A stretch of DNA of 64,000 bases. It comes from CBETVX01 sp965539935 (GTDB lineage Bacteria; Bacillota; Clostridia; Peptostreptococcales; Caminicellaceae). The notes under the pieces are model-generated. The model made no database searches. It was given only the letters and a program-made list of their open reading frames with translations, and was not told the origin of the DNA. Positions within the stretch are counted from its first letter, which is position 1; every line of letters begins with the position of its first letter. Positions 17,414-25,206 of the stretch are shown piece by piece. A program made the translations under genes and the position numbers. The stretch covers positions 1-64,000 of the forward strand of contig CBETVX010000002.1 of assembly GCA_965539935.1 (NCBI GenBank), written 5' to 3'.

Positions 17414-17833
17414 ATGAAAAAACAAATATTAGCAAAATATATAATAATTGTAATGTCTATATTTCTACTGGTATCCTGTACAGGCATTTCCGATGATGAA
17501 GCCGTTGCTTTAATAGGAGAGTATAAAAACACCTTAGAAGGATTATATAATGAAGTAAATACTAAATATACTGAAAGTCCCACTGGGGAAGATTGGCAGA
17601 CATTTTCAAAGGACTGGATGCCAAGACTTACAGGGGCAAAACCTGAAAAACTACTAGAAAACAAGGTAGAAAAATTCTCAAATGAAATAAACGCCCTTGA
17701 TGCAGCAAGTAGTAAAATGATGTATCTATGGAATGAATATGATAAAGCTATGGGTGGAAAAGAATTAAGACAAGAAAGAGTTAATGAGTTTAAGGAAATG
17801 ATAGAAGAGATATTTGAAAATGTAAATATTTAA
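17414..17833 (+). CDS. Small predicted lipoprotein of unknown function
   Basis: The 139-residue product begins with a lipoprotein signal (MKKQILAKYIIIVMSIFLLVSC) and a lipobox L-V-S-C; the cysteine at about residue 22 should be lipidated and hold the protein on the outer face of the membrane. The rest is helical and hydrophilic, with conserved-looking Trp residues (EDWQTFSKDWMPRL). I recognise no family. CTAGGAGG lies before the ATG. It sits between the TolC-like gene and the MacAB-type exporter, each with its own hairpin terminator, so functional linkage is only suggested by order. Confidence 0.7.
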   Translation: MKKQILAKYIIIVMSIFLLVSCTGISDDEAVALIGEYKNTLEGLYNEVNTKYTESPTGEDWQTFSKDWMPRLTGAKPEKLLENKVEKFSNEINALDAASSKMMYLWNEYDKAMGGKELRQERVNEFKEMIEEIFENVNI

Positions 17834-17878
17834 GCAAGATTTTTATAACCTAATATTTTTAGCTATACTTTAGATATT

Positions 17879-17911
17879 CCCTACAGTTTATAAACTGTGG
17901 GGTTTTATATT
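17879..17911 (+). terminator. Rho-independent terminator after the lipoprotein gene
   Basis: CCCTACAGTTT and AAACTGTGGGG form a stem around AT, followed by TTTTATATTTTG. Confidence 0.75.
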
Positions 17912-18125
17912 TTGTTTTTCAAAAAAGTATATTATCCCATCGCAAAGAATTTAGTACTCCATTATCTATATTCTTACATTTTTCTTAAAAGGTCTATATC
18001 AAGCCAATACTTGAAGGAGTTAAAAAAGTTTTGTGGAATTAAATTATGTTACAAAAAATATTATATTTTATGAAACAAATTTTTAAAAGTTTCGTCTAAA
18101 TATAGTTGAAAAAGGAGGTGTAGCT

Positions 18126-18827
18126 TTGTCACTATTAACACTTAAGGATATTAATCACAGCTATAAAATGGGACAGGTTAAGGTTGATGTATTAAAGGGA
18201 ATAGATTTAACTATAGAAGAAAGTGAATTTGTATCTATAATGGGACCCTCAGGGTCAGGAAAATCAACCTTGCTTAATATATTAGGATGTCTAGATGTGC
18301 CTACATCAGGTACATATGAAATATCAGGAACTAGAGTAGAAAAACTTAGTGATAGTAAGTTGGCAGATATAAGGAACTACTTTATTGGATTTGTATTTCA
18401 AAATTTCCATCTACTTTCCCATCTTAGTGCCCTTGAAAATGTGGAACTTCCACTGATATACAGGGGAGTATTTGGAAAGGAAAGAAGGGAGAAGGCAATA
18501 AAGGCTTTAGAGATGGTAGGTCTTGCCGATAGAAAAAATCATAATCCATCCCAGTTATCGGGAGGAGAAAAACAGAGGGTAGCCATAGCTAGGGCTATTA
18601 CCATGGAACCTTCCATTATATTAGCCGATGAGCCTACAGGGGCCCTAGATTCAAAATCTGGTAAAAATGTTATGAACATATTTCAAAAACTAAATAAGGA
18701 ATTAGGCATGACTATCATACAAGTTACCCATGATGATAAAATTGCGAGATATGGAGATAAAGTATTTCATATATTAGACGGGAAAATAAATAGAACAGAA
18801 ATAGTAGAAGAGAAGGGAGAGATATAG
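18126..18827 (+). CDS. ABC exporter ATPase, MacB/LolD type
   Basis: Start is TTG 18126, 6 bp after AAAGGAGGTG. The 233-residue protein has every ABC ATPase motif: Walker A GPSGSGKST, Q-loop FVFQNFHLL, signature LSGGEKQR, Walker B IILADEPTGALDS and the switch histidine in VTHD. The family energises mechanotransmission exporters that push peptides, lipoproteins or drugs across the envelope. It abuts the adaptor gene (next ATG at 18828), and that overlaps the permease gene, giving a three-gene operon. The substrate cannot be read; antimicrobial peptides or macrolide-like compounds are common for relatives. Confidence 0.93.
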   Translation: MSLLTLKDINHSYKMGQVKVDVLKGIDLTIEESEFVSIMGPSGSGKSTLLNILGCLDVPTSGTYEISGTRVEKLSDSKLADIRNYFIGFVFQNFHLLSHLSALENVELPLIYRGVFGKERREKAIKALEMVGLADRKNHNPSQLSGGEKQRVAIARAITMEPSIILADEPTGALDSKSGKNVMNIFQKLNKELGMTIIQVTHDDKIARYGDKVFHILDGKINRTEIVEEKGEI

Positions 18828-20498
18828 ATGCTTAAACGAATTGGAATGATAATAATAATACTGGCTATAGTTTTTTTTGGAGGATTTTATGCATATAAAG
18901 AGCTTATGCCACCTGAAATTCAGGAAACACAAGGGCCAGTTTATTCTACTAAAGAAGTTATAAAAGGAGACATCTCAGTAGGGGTGGAAACTAAAGGTAA
19001 TCTTAGTTCATCAAAAAATGGAGGAATAATTGTTCCAGGCAATAGATATGAAAGAGAATCTGTACAATATGTAATCAAAGAATATTTAGTAGAGGAAGGA
19101 GATAAAGTTAAAAAGGGTGATGTTTTAGTTAGACTTGATTCTAGTAGTATTGAAGATAGTATAGAAGAAAAAGAAGAGCAGTTAGAAGCTAAAAGAGAGC
19201 AACTTTCCGATATAACTGGCTTTCCCGAGGATAAAGTTGAGTTTATGAATCCCTATAACGGTATAACAATAAAGGCTCCCATATCTGGTCGAGTTACAGA
19301 ACTAAGTGTGGAAGAAGGAGAAGAACTGGAGAAAAATATTATTGCAAGAATCATAGATGACTCAAAATTTGAAGTCAAAGCATATTTTACAGTAAGTGAA
19401 TATAAAAGAGTATCGGAAGGTCAAAAAGTTACCTTGAGCTTTGATGCATACGATGGATTTTACGAAGGAGAAATAAAAGAAATTAATCCTAATCCAATTC
19501 CATATAATGGTGATGGAGAATTTGCCAGGGGCTTTGTACATTCAGCAACTATAGTAGGTGAAAATCCAGGTTTAGTACAAAGAGGCATGAAAGTAAATAT
19601 AGGTTTTAAGGATGAAAATACATCTAGTGTATTCTTTATAAGTATACCAGGCGAAGTTGAAGGATTTGTTGAAGAGGAAAAGGTAGTAAATACCTATACA
19701 GGCTCCGATGTTAACCCTATAGTTACTGATGTACATGTAAAAAATATGGATACAGTAAAAGAGGGTGATTCTATTATAACCATGGCTGGAGAAGATATAA
19801 AGGATGATATAGAGGACTATATAAATGAAATAAGGAAGTTAAAGGATGAGATAGATGGGCTTAAAGATCAATTAAATCAACTGGATATAACAGCACCTAT
19901 GGATGGTATAGTTTCTGAATTCTACTTAGAAGAGGGAGAAACCGTTTATCCAGGTAGATGGATAGGAAATGTATTTAACACAACAGAAATGAGAATGTGG
20001 TGTCAGGTAGATGACATAGATATTCTAAATGTCCAACAAGGTGCTCCTGTTAAAGTTACTGTAGATGCACTTCCAGGTAAAGAATTTAAGGGTGAAGTAG
20101 ATAATGTTTCTGTTAGGGGAGAAGAGATAAATGGTGTTACAAAATATATGGTTGATATAACCATAGAAGGTAGCGATGAGTTAAAACCAATGATGCCAGC
20201 CAAAGCCTTTATAGATGCAGGAAGTGCTGAGGACGTATTATTAGTACCTCTTGAAGCAATATTTGAGGAAGAAGGAAAGACCATGGTAGAAATACTTGAA
20301 AATGGAAATCCCAAGATAGTTCAAATAGAACTTGGGCTTATGAATGATAGATATGCAGAGGTTAAGGAAGGACTAAAGGAAGGAGATTTAGTTATTACAG
20401 GTAGCAGTGCCGACCTATTACCAAGTCAAAATATAGGCTCCCAGGACAGCATACTTCCAAATGTAAAGGATGATAGTGAAGGAGAGGACAATAAATGA
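18828..20498 (+). CDS. Membrane-fusion/adaptor subunit of the exporter, tandem-duplicated
   Basis: The 556-residue protein has one N-terminal membrane helix (IGMIIIILAIVFFGGF) and then HlyD/MacA-type features twice. The first unit (~45-290) has a lipoyl half with VIKEYLVEEGDKVKKGDVLVR, a very short coiled coil of about 25 residues (EDSIEEKEEQLEAKREQL), and a closing half ITIKAPISGRVTEL. The second (~295-530) repeats this: DVHVKNMDTVKEGDSI, a coiled coil EIRKLKDEIDGLKDQLNQL, and DITAPMDGIVSEFYLEEGE. The usual C-terminal domain follows (PLEAIFEEEGKTMVEI). Duplication plus short hairpins is unlike E. coli MacA, which has one unit and a long hairpin. It probably links the permease to the TolC-like protein or wall. 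Confidence 0.88.
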   Translation: MLKRIGMIIIILAIVFFGGFYAYKELMPPEIQETQGPVYSTKEVIKGDISVGVETKGNLSSSKNGGIIVPGNRYERESVQYVIKEYLVEEGDKVKKGDVLVRLDSSSIEDSIEEKEEQLEAKREQLSDITGFPEDKVEFMNPYNGITIKAPISGRVTELSVEEGEELEKNIIARIIDDSKFEVKAYFTVSEYKRVSEGQKVTLSFDAYDGFYEGEIKEINPNPIPYNGDGEFARGFVHSATIVGENPGLVQRGMKVNIGFKDENTSSVFFISIPGEVEGFVEEEKVVNTYTGSDVNPIVTDVHVKNMDTVKEGDSIITMAGEDIKDDIEDYINEIRKLKDEIDGLKDQLNQLDITAPMDGIVSEFYLEEGETVYPGRWIGNVFNTTEMRMWCQVDDIDILNVQQGAPVKVTVDALPGKEFKGEVDNVSVRGEEINGVTKYMVDITIEGSDELKPMMPAKAFIDAGSAEDVLLVPLEAIFEEEGKTMVEILENGNPKIVQIELGLMNDRYAEVKEGLKEGDLVITGSSADLLPSQNIGSQDSILPNVKDDSEGEDNK

Positions 20499-21823
20499 AG
20501 ATAGAAAAAAAGCCCTACTCCTTTTTAGTAAGATGGTGGTTTACGGTGAAAATGGCCCTATATGGGATACTATCAAATCCTCTCAGATCATCCCTTACAA
20601 TACTTGGTGTTGCCATAGGGGTTGCATCTATAGTTACCCTAATGGGAATAGGAGAAGGGGCTAGACAGGCAGTTGTAGAACAATTTGAAAGTTTGGGCAA
20701 AAATGTTATAGCTATAGAGGCCCATGATACATCTGTAGAATTTGAACCGGAATATACGGAGGAGCTCCTTGAAAGAGTAGATGGGATGATAGCAGCTTCA
20801 CCAGTTGTAAATACTAAAACCATGTTAAAATGGCGAAGAACTAGAGGAAAGGTTAATGTGTTAGGGGTAAATAATAATTTCCCTGAAATAAGGGATCATG
20901 ATTTATTGGCAGGCCATTTTTTTACTAGTATCCATGTTAAGCAACGGGCTCCAGTTGCAGTTTTAGGATATAATATAGCCAATAGCTTATTAGGTGGTAG
21001 AAATCCCATTGGCAAAAGTCTAAGTCTAAATGGAGAGACCTATAGAATAATAGGAGTGCTATCGGAGAAGGGACAGGGCAAAGCAGAAGACATAGATAAT
21101 AAGATTGTAGTTCCCTATACTTCAGCCCTAAAGATAGCAGAGAAAAAGACTGTAGAAACTATATGGGTAAAGGCAGAGTCCCAGGAAAAGGCAGACTTAG
21201 TTGTGGTACAGCTTAGTAGGATTATAAAGAGAAAGCTAGGCCTTGACCAATCAGCTCCCACACCTGTATCGGGAAACGGAGGAACAGAAGAAGGTGAGGA
21301 ACTACAAGAGGACGAAGTGGAGATGACAGAAACTCCAATGGAAGAGACTAATGCCCCTATACTTCCAATGGCCGATGAAGGATTAGTGACGATTACAAGT
21401 TTAAATCAATTAGTAGAAGAAGCCGATAAAGCCAATAGAGTTATGACCTTACTACTAGGCGGGATAGCAGCAGTATCTTTACTTGTGGGGGGCTTGGGAA
21501 TTATGAATATAATGCTTGTATCGGTTACTGAAAGGACATCTGAGATAGGAGTAAGGAGAGCCCTTGGAGCTAAGCAAGGAGACCTACTGCTTCAATTTCT
21601 ATTAGAAGCCCTATATCTTAGCATAATAGGAATACTGGCAGGTATAGTCGCAGGAATATGGGGATTAAATCTATTTGAAGGTTATGGATTTAACACAGCC
21701 ATAAGTTATCAAGCAATAAAAATAGCTGCAGTAGTTGCCCTTGCATCGGGACTACTATTTGGTATATATCCAGCTATCTCTGCCTCATCGGTGCCACCGG
21801 TTGAAGCATTAAGAAGACAATAA
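20495..21823 (+). CDS. ABC exporter permease, MacB/FtsX type
   Basis: The ATG overlaps the adaptor stop by 4 bp (ATGA), so the two are translationally coupled. The 442-residue protein has a membrane helix near 40-60 (LTILGVAIGVASIVTLMGIGEG), a large extracytoplasmic domain (MacB periplasmic core) to ~300, and a C-terminal FtsX domain with three helices. Typical motifs are GGIAAVSLLVGGLGIMNIM, VTERTSEIGVRRALGA and PVEAL near the end. An acidic, Pro-rich insert (EEGEELQEDEVEMTETPMEE, ~265-285) lies in the outer domain. Together with the ATPase it makes a MacB-like dimeric exporter. Confidence 0.93.
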   Translation: MKIEKKPYSFLVRWWFTVKMALYGILSNPLRSSLTILGVAIGVASIVTLMGIGEGARQAVVEQFESLGKNVIAIEAHDTSVEFEPEYTEELLERVDGMIAASPVVNTKTMLKWRRTRGKVNVLGVNNNFPEIRDHDLLAGHFFTSIHVKQRAPVAVLGYNIANSLLGGRNPIGKSLSLNGETYRIIGVLSEKGQGKAEDIDNKIVVPYTSALKIAEKKTVETIWVKAESQEKADLVVVQLSRIIKRKLGLDQSAPTPVSGNGGTEEGEELQEDEVEMTETPMEETNAPILPMADEGLVTITSLNQLVEEADKANRVMTLLLGGIAAVSLLVGGLGIMNIMLVSVTERTSEIGVRRALGAKQGDLLLQFLLEALYLSIIGILAGIVAGIWGLNLFEGYGFNTAISYQAIKIAAVVALASGLLFGIYPAISASSVPPVEALRRQ

Positions 21824-21845
21824 ATAATTATTTTATGGGTAGTGT

Positions 21846-21884
21846 AAAAAACCCCTGGGATTATTTTAATATCCCAGGGGTTTA
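21846..21884. terminator. Bidirectional terminator between convergent genes
   Basis: AAAACCCCTGGGAT and ATCCCAGGGGTTT form a strong stem with T-rich ends on both strands. It serves the exporter operon and the minus-strand gene that ends at 21891. Confidence 0.9.
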
Positions 21885-21890
21885 ATCTTC

Positions 21891-22658
21891 TTAGTATTCA
21901 TATTCTACATCAAGGTCATTTTCGCTGTCATCCCATTTATACTCTGCAGCCTTATCATTATCATCATCATATACTGTTACTTCAATATCTTCATTAAATT
22001 CTTTATCTATTTCCCTACATATATCTTCAATAAAGTCTCTAAAATCACTGGTGTCCCTATCATCCCAATCATCGGACTTTCTATCAAAGGTACCATACAT
22101 CTTTACAATTATATCGTCATCACTAGCTTGATATAATTTATAATTATCGAAATACAGATCTTCATTGTCATCATCATACCTATCATAATCATCTTCAAAC
22201 ATATCTTCTAAATCATCTAAAACATCGTCATCATCGTCATCATCGTCATCATCGTCATCGTCATCATAGGAAGAATCCTTTAAAATTGCCAGTTCAGCAT
22301 CTTTTTGTGCCAATTGAAATCTAAGATTATCTATTTCCAACTGTTGTTTATCTACTTCGTATTTAAGGGCACTTAATGTCAAATCATTAGTACCAGAAGA
22401 AGTAAGCTCATAAACATTATTTACTAAATCCATATTCATTGTCAGTCCTAGATTTCTAGAAATATCATTTAAAGATATATAAATATTTCCATTATATACA
22501 AAGGGCTTACTTGCAAAGGTCCATTGACTCCCATCTAAAGATATCTTTGTATCAGTAAACCATGCAGTTATAGTTTGGCTGTATGACTCTCCCAAAGAAA
22601 TAAAAGAACCCAGTATAAAAATAAAAGCCAGTGAAAAAACTAAAATCCTTTTCTTCAT
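21891..22658 (-). CDS. Exported poly-aspartate protein with stalk-like N-terminus
   Basis: The 255-residue product opens with a signal peptide (MKKRILVFSLAFIFILGSFI). Residues ~30-90 look like a copper-amine-oxidase-N/stalk-type domain (TDTKISLDGSQWTFASKPFVYNG, YISLNDISRNLG). A coiled coil of about 25 residues (KQQLEIDNLRFQLAQKDAELA) is followed by 14 consecutive aspartates. The remaining ~105 residues are also very acidic, ending VEYEY. Such a tract suggests calcium binding or strong surface charge; this is inference. GGAGG lies before the ATG. The gene is divergent from the large Ig/TIG pair and shares a promoter-like motif with it. Confidence 0.7.
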   Translation of the reverse strand: MKKRILVFSLAFIFILGSFISLGESYSQTITAWFTDTKISLDGSQWTFASKPFVYNGNIYISLNDISRNLGLTMNMDLVNNVYELTSSGTNDLTLSALKYEVDKQQLEIDNLRFQLAQKDAELAILKDSSYDDDDDDDDDDDDDDVLDDLEDMFEDDYDRYDDDNEDLYFDNYKLYQASDDDIIVKMYGTFDRKSDDWDDRDTSDFRDFIEDICREIDKEFNEDIEVTVYDDDNDKAAEYKWDDSENDLDVEYEY

Positions 22659-22688
22659 TTATATCATGCCTCCTTATATCATAATAAT

Positions 22689-22707
22689 CCTATAATTATT
22701 ATATCGG
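22689..22707 (-). promoter_or_regulatory. Sigma-D-like or shared operator element, minus side
   Basis: On the minus strand this reads CCGATATAATAATTATAGG, about 30 bp before the poly-Asp gene start. CCGATAT is the usual -10 of sigma-D/sigma-28 promoters; a TAAT lies 17 nt upstream. An inverted near-copy lies at 22820. Confidence 0.4.
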
Positions 22708-22799
22708 AAATTTTCTATAAAATCATTAATTGAATTTAATCAAATTGAAACAATAGGACTATCAAAAGTCTGGTAAAATAATACATATAATAAATTATT

Positions 22800-22835
22800 T
22801 AATTTCATATAGTATTTTACCGATATAATTATAGG
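22800..22835 (+). promoter_or_regulatory. Sigma-D-like promoter of the 770/2083-residue surface genes
   Basis: TAAT (22800), a 16-nt gap, then CCGATAT (22820) fits the sigma-D layout TAAA-N15-GCCGATAT. The element extends as CCGATATAATTATAGG, mirrored at 22689-22707 for the divergent gene. It lies 43 bp before the start codon. Confidence 0.45.
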
Positions 22836-22877
22836 AAGATAAAAGGACATATCAAACTAACCAAGGAGCGATATTTT

Positions 22878-25190
22878 ATGAATATATGGGAACAAAAGAG
22901 AAAAAAAATAATTATCCTAATAGCTAGCATATTAATATTAAATTTATTACTACCACAATTAAATACATATGCATTAGAAACGTCGCCACAGATAGATACT
23001 ATTGATTTTGACTTTTCCACAAATAGTATATATATAAGTTTTTCAGAAGAAATAAATTTAAATAGCGATAGGTTTACTAATTTAATAGAAGGCATTACCT
23101 TATATAAACTACCAGGAACTAGCGAAGAAAATAAAATAAGTTATGTTTTATCAGAAGGTAGCTACAAAGCGGAAGTTGGGAGAGAGGAAATAGAAATATC
23201 AAATGCTAAAATTTCAGATGATAACCAAACTATTTTACAGATTGACCCAGCAATTACTCTCCTATATGCCAATAGATATCAGGTGATAATAGATAAAGAT
23301 CTTTTAAAGGATAATGAAGGAAATATTTTAACCGATCATATAAATCAGTTAACTTGGACAGAAAAATCTGCTATTGAGAACACTCCAGAATGGGTGAAGG
23401 TTGAAGTGGGCGAAAAAAAAGTGCAGGAGGCTGCAAGTTATAGCGATACAGAGATTACCTTTAATATTGATGAAATTGAAGCACCTAGTGAAACAAATCC
23501 TATAATTATATACTCAGATTCTGAGTTAATACCAGCTACAGTTTCACAAAAAGTATATAAGGATGATGTAAATGACTTTAGACTATTTGAACAAAGTCTA
23601 GAAAATATAAGTCTTAAAAATAATATTGACGGTACTAATGTAAAGATATCCCAAGTAGTTTTTGAATATTATGATGAAGATAATGTAAAAAAGACTAAAT
23701 TGTATATTTATCCCTATACGACCTTGTTATATGGAGAAGAGTATGCATTGAGTATCCCCTTAAATGTAGTAGAAACTAGGGGTGAAAAAAGCCCTAAGAC
23801 TATAAATGTAAATTTATCTATAAAATACAATGCTGATTATGAATCCTTTATAGAAAGTACTTATCCCATGATGGATGATACAGCATGGTATGATGAAACA
23901 GAATTAAAGCATGATAAGTCCGATGACTTTGTTGAGGATTACTATTTCATAAAAATTACTTTTGAAAATGATGAACTAGAGATAGATTATAGTGATTTAT
24001 CCTTAATAAAAACAATACAAGTCTATCCAGAAGGTACTGAATCCAACTTTTTAGATACTAGTTTTATATCTAATATAGAGAATGCCACTGATAAAAATGA
24101 TAAAATAGACAACTTTTTATTTGTAAAGGATACCGCCAATAAAACGGCCACCCTCTATATACCAATAGAACCTCTTTTATCAGGGATTAAATATAATGTT
24201 AGTTTACCTCCAGGAATTTTTTTCTTTCCAGGAGACTATGATGGCAATGGTACGATAACATGGTCCTTTACTACATCAACAGAGCCTATAATTTCAGATA
24301 TTATAATAGCAACTGTTCCCGAGGGCTATGATGAAGATGAGCCAATATATATAGAGGGAGACCTATTTTATGAAACCAATATTGAAGATAATAATAGTGT
24401 ATACATAGGTGGTGAAAGGGTAGAAGATGTAAAAGTAATGGAAAAAACAGTATTAGAAGATGGAGAAGACGTTACTAAAGAATATCTAGAGATATATCTT
24501 CCCGATGGTTCAGATAGACTTAAGCCTGGTATATACAGTATAGAAGTGAGAAACGATGAAAATCACATCACAGAGGTTTTAGGAGCCCTTAGCGTAGTAG
24601 AAACAGGAGATTATATTCCCAATGAAGAATATAGGGTGAAAAATGACGAAGGAAAGGGAGAAGTCCATGGAGATATCAAGAGAAGTGAAGATACATTAAT
24701 ACTTGATTCAAGATATGCCGATGATAGCTATGTAAAACTAGACTTAGACCAGTGGATGGGTGAGGACGTATGGACAAGAAAAATAGAGTATGAAGGTGAT
24801 AAGAGCGATGTACTTGGAGTCCTTGAAACTAAATCTATTTGGGCAGATATAAGCCTTTATAAGCTCACATTAGATGATGGAGCTGAAGATGACAACATAA
24901 CCATAAACCTTGGACGAATAGAGCCTAGTCTAAAGCAGTACCTTAAGAGAAAAATGTGGGGTAAAGCTATAAAATCAGATTTTATCGAAGTTACAGGGGA
25001 GAATTTCACCATGACTGGTGCAGTTTTATCAATACCATTTGAAAACAGTAATGGAAAGAGCTTAAAAGCTTTAAGATATGATGAAAATACTAGAAATTTC
25101 TATGAAGTAAAATCTTCTGTTAATCTAGTAGATAAAAGGGTTGAGATAGAAAGTACAGAAAAAGGGATTTTTGTAATAGTAGAAGACTAA
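22878..25190 (+). CDS. Large exported Ig-like-domain surface protein, 770 residues
   Basis: AAGGAGCG lies 10 bp before the ATG. A signal segment (KKIIILIASILILNLLLPQ, cleavage after TYA) leads to several SbsA/Big_5-type Ig-like units, for example IDFDFSTNSIYISFSEEINL near 35-55 and LLSGIKYNVSLPPG near 435. These units are typical of S-layer outer domains. The C-terminal part (~630-770) has LILDSRYADDSYVKLDLDQW and ends with LKALRYDENTRNFYEVKSSV. The end resembles the tail of the next protein and the middle of the 1088 gene product. No SLH, LPXTG or C-terminal membrane helix is visible. It ends 16 bp before the 2083-residue protein, so both are probably made together. Confidence 0.75.
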   Translation: MNIWEQKRKKIIILIASILILNLLLPQLNTYALETSPQIDTIDFDFSTNSIYISFSEEINLNSDRFTNLIEGITLYKLPGTSEENKISYVLSEGSYKAEVGREEIEISNAKISDDNQTILQIDPAITLLYANRYQVIIDKDLLKDNEGNILTDHINQLTWTEKSAIENTPEWVKVEVGEKKVQEAASYSDTEITFNIDEIEAPSETNPIIIYSDSELIPATVSQKVYKDDVNDFRLFEQSLENISLKNNIDGTNVKISQVVFEYYDEDNVKKTKLYIYPYTTLLYGEEYALSIPLNVVETRGEKSPKTINVNLSIKYNADYESFIESTYPMMDDTAWYDETELKHDKSDDFVEDYYFIKITFENDELEIDYSDLSLIKTIQVYPEGTESNFLDTSFISNIENATDKNDKIDNFLFVKDTANKTATLYIPIEPLLSGIKYNVSLPPGIFFFPGDYDGNGTITWSFTTSTEPIISDIIIATVPEGYDEDEPIYIEGDLFYETNIEDNNSVYIGGERVEDVKVMEKTVLEDGEDVTKEYLEIYLPDGSDRLKPGIYSIEVRNDENHITEVLGALSVVETGDYIPNEEYRVKNDEGKGEVHGDIKRSEDTLILDSRYADDSYVKLDLDQWMGEDVWTRKIEYEGDKSDVLGVLETKSIWADISLYKLTLDDGAEDDNITINLGRIEPSLKQYLKRKMWGKAIKSDFIEVTGENFTMTGAVLSIPFENSNGKSLKALRYDENTRNFYEVKSSVNLVDKRVEIESTEKGIFVIVED

Positions 25191-25206
25191 GGGTGGTGAA
25201 ATAAGA

